From an uncultured Roseobacter sp. (GTDB lineage Bacteria; Pseudomonadota; Alphaproteobacteria; Rhodobacterales; Rhodobacteraceae): DNA of 61,868 nt. Location: positions 1 to 61,868 of the forward strand of contig CAJXIL010000004.1 in NCBI GenBank assembly GCA_913054455.1. Direction: 5' to 3'. The stretch's first letter is position 1; each line of letters begins with the position of its first letter. The notes beneath the pieces are model-generated. The model worked only from the letters and a program-made list of their open reading frames with translations. It ran no database searches and was not told the DNA's origin. Positions 55,589 through 61,868 of the stretch are shown here, in pieces. The position numbers and the translations under genes were made by a program.

Positions 55589-57772
55589 ATGAGCGTGCAA
55601 CTAACCTATGCCTTGACCACAGCACCCGACCCTTTGCAGGTGAATGGGGCCAACTCATCAATTACAATCATCGCCTCCACCCGCTATTCCGAGGCGGCGC
55701 ATATCACCAGTATCTCGGTTACAATTCCTATCGGCTCTGGCACACAATCGCTGGCCAGCACCGCAACGACAATTGTAGCCGCTGGACCGGCTGGCTGGGA
55801 GATAAGCGGTAACGCAACGCAGGGGAGCTTTGTCTTTACCCCGCCCGAAGGGGGGGATTCTGGGCTCTCTAGTGGTTTGGTTTTTACCTTCAGCAATATG
55901 ACTGTGAACAGCTCTGCAGGCTCCGCTCAGGTGACAATTGAAGAAAACAATACGCCCTCTGATACCTACAGTTTTGAGGTCAGCAAATTCCCGGCTGATT
56001 TCTACCTCAACCCCATGACCAGCAACCCAGCTCAAATCAATGCGGGCCAGACAACTACGCTCTCCTGGAGTGGCGCGGCGGGATATAGCTATGTGATCAC
56101 CCCAGCCGAACTCCTGTCGCACCCTGTGGACCCCTCGACCAATGCGGGCAGTGTCGAAACAGTCCCGCTGACTGAAAACACTATCTTCACCCTGACTGTG
56201 TCAAACGGGAACAATCAAGGGTCTGCAGTGGCCCAGGAAACGGCGGGTGTCACCGTCAATCCCCCGACCATTTCAACGTTCATGATCAATGGCAGCACCA
56301 ACCTGACCGGGGTCAATATGGGCGACACGCTCACCCTGTCCTGGACGGTGACCAACGCCGACCACGTTTTGATCCTGGTTGATAATCAGGCGGTCGGTTT
56401 TTTTGACGCCGAGGATACCAGCGCGACACTTGAAGCCATTTTGGGGGGCAATTATCGTGCTGTGGCCTATTTTGGGGAGATTTCAGGCGGGATCCATTCG
56501 CCGCCATCGGGCGCTGTGAGTGTAAGCCTCAATCCACCAAGCGCCGTGCTTTCTGTCTCACCGACATGGGCCTATGCGGATTACAACTCTATCACGCTGA
56601 CTTGGACGACGCAGAATGCCACGTCGGCCAAGTTACAATGTGGTGCGAGTGCTGGCGACCAATCCGTCGCCCTCGCGGCAAGCGGCTACCCCGTTTTCCC
56701 CCAAGGCACAACGACCTATAAAATCACAGCGATCTATAGCCCAGATGAGGCTACAGGGCTGCTTCCCAACGCGGCGCTGAAGGTGCCCTCCTCGATGTTG
56801 GATGCCAGCCAATCGGCCAGCGGTTATCAAGAAACCGAGGTAACCCAGACGCTGACAATGAAGGCCTCTTCTCTGCAGATCGTCACAGATAGCTTCACTC
56901 CAGGTGGCAGCAATACGCATACTCTGACCACTCCAGCCATCCAGGCGGTCTCTTATATTGGGGGATTTAAATACACCTTCAGCAAGAACAAAAAACACGA
57001 CCTGCTGAAGTGGCAAGTTACGGGAACGGCGAGTTTAGACGCCGCCGGGACCTCCCTGTCTACGGGCTGCACAATGATCTTGGAGGACAACTCAGATAAC
57101 AACATCAGTTCTGACGCAACGCTCGAAACTGTCACGGTCTGTTGGAATGAAGAAGAGACCAGTAGCTTTTTGAAGCTAATTAAAGCGTCCTCTGGCACGT
57201 ATAACTTTTCCTTGCCAGGCATTGGCTATGAGACAATCGCTGCGGGCATGACCAGTTATGCATTCTGGAGCAGGAATAGTGGCCACGACGGCAAGGTCAG
57301 CAAAATGGATATCCAGGTACAGCAGCCTGAAAGCAGTGACATTACGCCAGATACAACGACCAATACGACGAACGCCTATATTTACTTTACCGGACATATG
57401 TACGGAAAGCAGAGTTACTACTATTCGCTCTCATTTGCCCCGCTCGCCACGATTGACAATCCCACGGGTAGCGGATTTGCAACAGCAGTTGTGGATGAGG
57501 GAACAGCCTCAGTCAGTTTTTCCCAACCGGTGAAAGCCGCCTATACTTTCCTGTGTTATTGGGCCGATGACGGCAGCGGTGATGGCAATGAGCACACCAT
57601 TCAGCTGCTGCAAAGCGACTATGTGTCTACGATCGTTTCCGGCACCACCGTCACCTTGAACTGGGGAACCTCCAAATGGGAGGACGGGAACTATGGGTCT
57701 TGGGCTGCCACGCGTCAGATTATCGTGTTGGCCACGTTTGACGAAATAAGCGCGACAGTGGGGCCAAATTAA
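55589..57772 (+). CDS. Protein with tandem Ig-like repeats, fourth gene of the operon
   Basis: A 727-residue protein rich in Ser, Thr and Asn. After an N-terminal beta domain (1-135) come three repeats of about 90 residues starting near 137, 224 and 315, each with a TLSW/TLTW strand: NAGQTTTLSWSGAAG, NMGDTLTLSWTVTNAD and NSITLTWTTQNATSAK. The C-terminal part (from about 424) is a different beta-rich domain with YIGGFKYTFSKNKKHDLLKW and AYIYFTGHMYGKQSYYYSL. There is no signal peptide. Ig-like repeats usually act as spacers or adhesion modules, so this may present a C-terminal binding domain. Start 55589 follows a GAGAGAGA tract; the longer frame overlaps the third gene. Confidence 0.82.
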   Translation: MSVQLTYALTTAPDPLQVNGANSSITIIASTRYSEAAHITSISVTIPIGSGTQSLASTATTIVAAGPAGWEISGNATQGSFVFTPPEGGDSGLSSGLVFTFSNMTVNSSAGSAQVTIEENNTPSDTYSFEVSKFPADFYLNPMTSNPAQINAGQTTTLSWSGAAGYSYVITPAELLSHPVDPSTNAGSVETVPLTENTIFTLTVSNGNNQGSAVAQETAGVTVNPPTISTFMINGSTNLTGVNMGDTLTLSWTVTNADHVLILVDNQAVGFFDAEDTSATLEAILGGNYRAVAYFGEISGGIHSPPSGAVSVSLNPPSAVLSVSPTWAYADYNSITLTWTTQNATSAKLQCGASAGDQSVALAASGYPVFPQGTTTYKITAIYSPDEATGLLPNAALKVPSSMLDASQSASGYQETEVTQTLTMKASSLQIVTDSFTPGGSNTHTLTTPAIQAVSYIGGFKYTFSKNKKHDLLKWQVTGTASLDAAGTSLSTGCTMILEDNSDNNISSDATLETVTVCWNEEETSSFLKLIKASSGTYNFSLPGIGYETIAAGMTSYAFWSRNSGHDGKVSKMDIQVQQPESSDITPDTTTNTTNAYIYFTGHMYGKQSYYYSLSFAPLATIDNPTGSGFATAVVDEGTASVSFSQPVKAAYTFLCYWADDGSGDGNEHTIQLLQSDYVSTIVSGTTVTLNWGTSKWEDGNYGSWAATRQIIVLATFDEISATVGPN

Positions 57773-57785
57773 GGAGCCCGGACGG

Positions 57786-57835
57786 GGCGTCTTGGAGGCG
57801 GCTGAGTGGGAGATTTTCCTGGCTATCAAGACGCC
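57786..57835. terminator. Inverted repeat between convergent genes
   Basis: GGCGTCTTG (57786-57794) and CAAGACGCC (57827-57835) are perfect 9-base arms with a 32-base loop, just after the fourth large-protein gene. The loop is long and no T run follows, so it is a weak terminator candidate or an mRNA end structure. Confidence 0.45.
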
Positions 57836-57894
57836 TGCCGCGATCACTTTCTTTTTGCGAAAGTCAGTTTTCGTGAAGAGAGGTCCCGTGCCTA

Positions 57895-58653
57895 TTAGAT
57901 GGCCCGCAAAGGTAAGATCTGTAGCGGGTTCCCTGCGTCCTGTGAGACCTGAGCCTCAATTCCGTACATTATCCGGAGGGTCTCTGGAGTGAGCACCTTC
58001 GCAGGAGCGCCAGAGGCAATCTTGCGGCCGCCGCCGAGTCCGAGGACGTGATCCGAATACTGCGCAGCAAGGTTGAGATCATGCATGGCCATGCCAATGA
58101 TCGTACCGTTTTGGCGGGCAATCAGACGCAGCCGTTCCAGGACGAGTAGCTGGTGACGAAGATCAAGGGCCGCAGTTGGCTCGTCCAGCAAAAGCACGCG
58201 GGGCTGGCGGAACAGGGCCTGGGCTAGAAACACCAGCTGTCGCTGGCCGCCACTGATTTCATCCAACTGCCGGGTTTGCAAAGATGCCAGACCAAAGGCC
58301 TCCAGGGCCTCCAAGGCTTCTTTTGCCAGGCCCTTGGGCAGGCTAAGCCCCAGGCTTTTGAGCCGCCCCAGCAATACCACCTCAAGCACCGTTAGGGACG
58401 AATGGGCGCTGGTGTCCTGTGGCATGTAAGCGATCATTTGGCGCCGCTCCTCTGGGGAGAGCAGCTTGCCCGAAAGGGTCGCCTCTCCCTGCATGGAGAT
58501 CAGACCAGCCAGCGCCTGCAAAAACGTGGATTTTCCAGCGCCATTACACCCAATCAGCGCCGTGACCTGCCCCTCTGGCCAGTGATCCTCCAGCGCGCGC
58601 AGGATGGTTTTTTGCCCATAGGCAACGGTCAGGTTTGTAATCTGAAGGCTCAC
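57895..58653 (-). CDS. ABC transporter ATP-binding protein, siderophore/heme type
   Basis: A 252-residue FecE-like ATPase: Walker A IGCNGAGKST, signature EISGGQRQLVFLAQALFRQP, Walker B VLLLDEPTAALD and the H-loop GMAMHDLNLAAQYS. The start is the GTG at 58653 with AAGGAG about eight bases upstream; it overlaps the permease stop. It powers the importer made with the next two genes. The metal or siderophore is unknown. Confidence 0.93.
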   Translation of the reverse strand: MSLQITNLTVAYGQKTILRALEDHWPEGQVTALIGCNGAGKSTFLQALAGLISMQGEATLSGKLLSPEERRQMIAYMPQDTSAHSSLTVLEVVLLGRLKSLGLSLPKGLAKEALEALEAFGLASLQTRQLDEISGGQRQLVFLAQALFRQPRVLLLDEPTAALDLRHQLLVLERLRLIARQNGTIIGMAMHDLNLAAQYSDHVLGLGGGRKIASGAPAKVLTPETLRIMYGIEAQVSQDAGNPLQILPLRAI

Positions 58654-59741
58654 CAGTGTCTCCTTTGTCCACGCAGGATGAGAAAGAACAGGAAAGGCAC
58701 CCCGATAAGTGCCGTGACAATCCCAATCGGGATCACGCCGCCAGGGGAAATCAGCTTGGATACGACCGAGGCACCGGTCATGGTGATCGCTCCCATCAGG
58801 GCGGCCATCGGCAGCAGGAAACGTTGATCTTCCCCCACCAGCATCCGCGCGATATGCGGAGCCACGAGCCCGACAAACCCGATGGTTCCAACAAAAGCGA
58901 CCGCACCTGCGGTCAACAGGGCCACCAGGGCAAAGAGTTTGATCCTGAGTGCGCTGACCTCCACGCCCACTGCTGCGGCGCGCGCATCCCCAAGGCGCAG
59001 GGCCGTGAGCTGCCAAAGGTTGGGCAAGACCGCCAAACTGGTCAGAGCAAAGACAATGGCAACGATGGGCACATTGTTCCAACTTGCTTTAAGCAGGGAG
59101 CCAAAAAGCCAAAACACAATGGCCTGCAGTACTTCTGGTGCGGCCAGATATTGCACCAGAGACTGCGCCGATTGGAAGAGAAACAGGGTGGCAATGCCCG
59201 CCAGAACCATCACTTCCGGGCGCATCGCGCGCATTCTTGAGAAGGAAAAAACCAATGCCGCGGCCAGCACACACATGACAAAAGCGGCAAGGGGAATGGT
59301 CAACCAGGGAAAAACGGGCAAGGTGAAACCAGTCAAAATGGCCAGCGCAGCGCCAAAGCCGGCAGCGGCAGAGAAGCCCAGGGTATAGGGGCTGGCAAGG
59401 GGATTCCCCAGGATGGTCTGCATATGCACACCGGCGATGCCCAGTGACATGCCAACAAGAATGGCCATCAGGGACATGGGAAGGCGGATATCGAGAACAA
59501 TCACCCGCGTCATGGCATCGGCCTGGGCCGGGCTAAACAAGCCGGTTACAACGTCAAACAGGCTCAGCATGGCGGGTCCGGTCAGGATATCGGCCACGGC
59601 TAAGGCCACCAGTACCAGGATGGCCCCGGACAGGCGCAACAGGCGTTGGCGCATCAGGACAGTATAGTGTGAAGCGTCGTCGGGGACAGCTCGCGCCGCC
59701 CCCGTTTCAGTCGTGAAAGACGCCCCGTCTGGGGGGGGCAT
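58650..59741 (-). CDS. ABC transporter permease, FecCD family
   Basis: A 363-residue multi-span protein with nine or ten helices: LSGAILVLVALAVADILTG, RVIVLDIRLPMSLMAILVGM, GNPLASPYTLGFSAAAGFG and GTIGFVGLVAPHIARMLVGE, all FecCD hallmarks. Its start overlaps the binding-protein stop (TGATG). A shorter start at 59654 lacks a ribosome site. Confidence 0.93.
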   Translation of the reverse strand: MPPPDGASFTTETGAARAVPDDASHYTVLMRQRLLRLSGAILVLVALAVADILTGPAMLSLFDVVTGLFSPAQADAMTRVIVLDIRLPMSLMAILVGMSLGIAGVHMQTILGNPLASPYTLGFSAAAGFGAALAILTGFTLPVFPWLTIPLAAFVMCVLAAALVFSFSRMRAMRPEVMVLAGIATLFLFQSAQSLVQYLAAPEVLQAIVFWLFGSLLKASWNNVPIVAIVFALTSLAVLPNLWQLTALRLGDARAAAVGVEVSALRIKLFALVALLTAGAVAFVGTIGFVGLVAPHIARMLVGEDQRFLLPMAALMGAITMTGASVVSKLISPGGVIPIGIVTALIGVPFLFFLILRGQRRHW

Positions 59742-60859
59742 CAGTCGCCCGATCCGGGCAGCTGTGTCATGTAGGAGCCATTAAAGGCGACCGGCATATA
59801 GGTGGCAAAGAACCGATCAAGCGCGGCCTGAGGATCCATATCGGCAAATTGCTCTGGGTAAATTGCCTTGGCGAGGAACTGCAGGAATGCATAGTCATAA
59901 AGCGTGCGGTTACCACCGTGATAGATTCCAAAGACCTTGCCGTCTTTCACCGCATCCAGACCTTCCCAGCCGGGGCGGCCCAGATAGGCCTGCATCCGCT
60001 CATGAGTAAGGGCGGCATCAACACCTGGCCCCATAATCACAGCTTGGTCACGTCCGGCCCAACCGGAGCCAGCCAACAGGATCACCTGGGGGTTCTGCGC
60101 CAGAACATATTCAGGGCTCAGTTTTCCCCAGTTGCTGATCTGGCCATTGGCGATATTGCTCGCTTTAAGCTGATCAATCACGCTGCCCCATTGGGTGCCC
60201 GAATAGGAGTTATCAACGGTGTCCATCCCTTTGCGCGCCAGCTCCACATAGACCTTTGGTGCCAGGCCTTCAGGTACTGTTGCCAGGCGGGCCTCGATTT
60301 CTTTCACCGCTGCGGCATATTCATCGGCAAGCCTTTTGGCACGGTCTTCTGCGCCCATCAGCTCCCCAAGAATCTGCGTGGACTGGACATGTTTTTCAAC
60401 AGTCTGGGCGTTGTAGTCGATGACAACAATCGGCACACCTGCCGCTTCCAGGCGATCGGCAACATCACCAAGCGTCTTATACTGCCAGGCGGCGAGAACG
60501 GCGACATCCGGCTTTGCGGCGACTGCAGCTTCCAGTGAGAAGGTCCCGGAATCGATTTCACCAACATCGGTCAGTTCTTCCAGGCGCGGGATCACTGCGG
60601 CGTAGGTTTGCCACTGCAGGTTACGCCACCCTTCCCATGTATCCTTAGAAATCGCCACCACACGGTCATAGGCTTCGGGGCCGGCCACGGCCATAAAATC
60701 CTCAAAATAGAAGCCCAGCAGAATACGCTGAGGGTCCTCTGGCACCTCGACCTGGCGCCCCATGGTGTCGGTCAGAGTGATATTTTCTGCCCATGCGGGC
60801 ATAGCAAAGGAGGCCGCAAGCGCGGCTGCGGCAAGGCCGCGGGTAATTCGATTGAACAT
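59741..60859 (-). CDS. Periplasmic binding protein of siderophore/heme-type ABC importer
   Basis: A 372-residue protein with a signal peptide (FNRITRGLAAAALAASFAMP, ending AWA). The mature part follows the type III binding fold: ITLTDTMGRQVEVPEDPQRI, FSLEAAVAAKPDVAVLAAWQ and GYF-like two-lobe features. It starts the three-gene importer operon. The ligand may be an iron chelate, heme or another metal complex. A DUF2946-like gene precedes it on the same strand. Confidence 0.9.
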   Translation of the reverse strand: MFNRITRGLAAAALAASFAMPAWAENITLTDTMGRQVEVPEDPQRILLGFYFEDFMAVAGPEAYDRVVAISKDTWEGWRNLQWQTYAAVIPRLEELTDVGEIDSGTFSLEAAVAAKPDVAVLAAWQYKTLGDVADRLEAAGVPIVVIDYNAQTVEKHVQSTQILGELMGAEDRAKRLADEYAAAVKEIEARLATVPEGLAPKVYVELARKGMDTVDNSYSGTQWGSVIDQLKASNIANGQISNWGKLSPEYVLAQNPQVILLAGSGWAGRDQAVIMGPGVDAALTHERMQAYLGRPGWEGLDAVKDGKVFGIYHGGNRTLYDYAFLQFLAKAIYPEQFADMDPQAALDRFFATYMPVAFNGSYMTQLPGSGD

Positions 60860-60940
60860 GGTTTTTCCTTTGGTTCACATATTTCCAAACCAGCCTGCGA
60901 AAAGGCGGGTCCAGACGGTCCTGTCAGGTTTTGTGAGAGC

Positions 60941-61378
60941 TCAAAGGTGTGGGGGCGCGCGACTTCTGTAACCAGCAACAAGGCGCAGGGGTTTGTGAGG
61001 TGGCGGTGAGGCTACCAGCTGATACTGAAAACTCTGCGCCAAAACGGCCCAGCCAACATCTCCGCGCAGGTCAGTATCGGTGATCTGACTAAAGGACTGA
61101 CACCAATCGCAGCCCCTCTCGCCTGCCAAGGGGTCAACTGGCTCACCAGTTTCCAGATCTATTGTGATCTGCTGAATGCCAAAGGGTGAACAGATTTCGA
61201 TCTGTGTGGCATTGGCCGAAGACCCGAGCATAATCCCAGACATCGTGAACTGAATGAACAGCCACGTCACCGCCGGGAGCAGTAGTCCGAGTTTATGGAA
61301 AAACGTACGCCGCAACAGGCCCGCCTCATTCAGATTTTCGCACCCTTGATCGCAGAGACGCGGGGCGGGTTCAAGCAT
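60941..61378 (-). CDS. DUF2946-like small protein
   Basis: A protein of about 145 residues. A hydrophobic segment (FFHKLGLLLPAVTWLFIQFT) acts as signal or anchor, followed by IEICSPFGIQQITID and GERGCDWCQSF, a Cys plus CxxC pattern typical of DUF2946, often found near copper or metal-uptake genes. The true start may be a TTG at 61315, which would put the hydrophobic segment at the N terminus. It is 81 bases upstream of the binding protein in the same direction. Confidence 0.6.
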   Translation of the reverse strand: MLEPAPRLCDQGCENLNEAGLLRRTFFHKLGLLLPAVTWLFIQFTMSGIMLGSSANATQIEICSPFGIQQITIDLETGEPVDPLAGERGCDWCQSFSQITDTDLRGDVGWAVLAQSFQYQLVASPPPHKPLRLVAGYRSRAPPHL

Positions 61379-61396
61379 TTGCTGAAGTGGTCCCAC

Positions 61397-61813
61397 TTAT
61401 TCGGACAGTTTTGCGGCATAGGCTCAGGATCCATTGAGTTCGGGTCGGCGGCATGCTTCACGGTTCGAAAAACCAGCGGAGAACATGTCTGACCCTCCTC
61501 ATGTCTCAACGCGGCTTGGACGGTGATAACCAATTCACTGTCGCCACAACGCTCCACCCGGATACTTTGTCGATCGCACTGCTTCGTTGCGGGCAATAGC
61601 TCCGGGCATTTCAGGCTTCCATAACCTCGTATTCTTGCGCTGTGGGATGGCAGCCTAATGATGCTTTTCACGCTAGCCTGAGCAATCATCCTTTCCATGG
61701 ATCTTTGCAGCAAGCGACTAAGGGGAGCCAGCGCAATTGGGACAACCGTGGCCAAGGGCATTCAACCAAGCTCAACTTTGGCGGTCAAAAAGCGGAGCTT
61801 TGGTGTCCTGGTG
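61397..61813. other. Intergenic region, no gene supported
   Basis: A minus-strand open frame (61330-61761) overlaps this stretch but has no family resemblance and overlaps the DUF2946-like gene. It may be remnant sequence. No promoter or riboswitch was recognised. Confidence 0.4.
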
Positions 61814-61868
61814 GGCTTTGTTGCATAAATCCGATGATTGCCAAGCTTCCCCTTTCCCCGGACGGATT
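61814..61868. mobile_element. Terminal inverted repeat of IS5-family (IS903-like) element
   Basis: GGCTTTGTTGCATAAATCC matches the end of IS903-group elements (GGCTTTGTTGAATAAATC) with one change, from memory. The element continues past the window, so transposase and other end cannot be seen. Confidence 0.75.

Noticed and set aside
45289-57772. Large-protein operon as a phage tail, T6SS or contractile injection locus
   Set aside because: No sheath, tube, baseplate, spike or AAA+ ATPase protein could be recognised, and no phage genes lie nearby.
61330-61761. 143-codon open frame on the minus strand
   Set aside because: It overlaps the DUF2946-like gene, has no recognisable domain and sits next to an IS end; it is likely remnant sequence.

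Overview
The window looks like a chromosomal or large-replicon segment of a marine alphaproteobacterium of the Roseobacter group (Rhodobacterales). The basis is an ETC complex I (NDUFS4-type) accessory protein gene, a TRAP substrate-binding protein, NAD-dependent Fds-type formate dehydrogenase with fused NuoE-NuoF subunits, and methylated-amine demethylation genes. Codon use is moderately GC-rich throughout. This placement is inference; no rRNA or tRNA gene was seen to confirm it.

Left part (466-14418): a four-gene minus-strand operon holds an MttB-family methyltransferase, a DgcA/N-methylproline-demethylase-type iron-sulfur flavoprotein, a ProC-like reductase and a second old-yellow-enzyme-type flavoprotein. 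A TetR regulator is transcribed divergently, and a perfect 18-bp palindrome lies between them. A LysR/DUF1330 divergent pair follows, then a LysR gene and the two-gene formate dehydrogenase (fdsGB fusion, fdsA). The operon probably demethylates an N-methylated compound such as a proline-derived betaine, and formate dehydrogenase would oxidise the released C1 unit.

Middle-left (14998-22651): a secreted cache-type sensor protein precedes a methyl-accepting chemotaxis protein. Then come a FrnE/DsbA-like oxidoreductase, a small secreted protein, a YdcF-type protein, uvrB, the NDUFS4-like gene and a GNAT acetyltransferase.

Variable zone (about 22900-31908): IS3-family remnants and two broken genes (a membrane protein and a solute-binding protein) lie on the left, and more IS3 debris lies on the right. 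Between them is an intact compact cluster: a thermostable-hemolysin-family protein, AMP-dependent acyl ligase, SDR, Fe(II)/2-oxoglutarate dioxygenase, DUF2147 protein and a membrane-anchored LuxR-type regulator. It reads like an uncharacterised fatty-acyl metabolite or signal pathway.

Surface sugar zone (31909-37676): a complete CDP-sugar operon (rfbF, rfbG, 3,5-epimerase-like, C-methyltransferase, epimerase/reductase), with a divergent second methyltransferase, is suited to making a C-methylated 6-deoxyhexose. It is followed by a LysR/P450/TRAP-DctP unit, an ATP-grasp ligase, an orphan acyl carrier protein, a CMD-family protein with debris of an upstream gene, and a KDPG aldolase.

Right part (45289-61868): a translationally coupled operon of four very large proteins (1368, 804, 1237 and 727 residues) fills more than 12 kb. 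The first carries what I read as a DUF6603-type region. The last carries tandem Ig-like repeats. None has an obvious signal peptide or membrane span. This is the best candidate for an undescribed system. It is followed by a siderophore/heme-type ABC importer on the minus strand, a DUF2946-like protein, and the terminal inverted repeat of an IS5-family (IS903-like) element running off the window.
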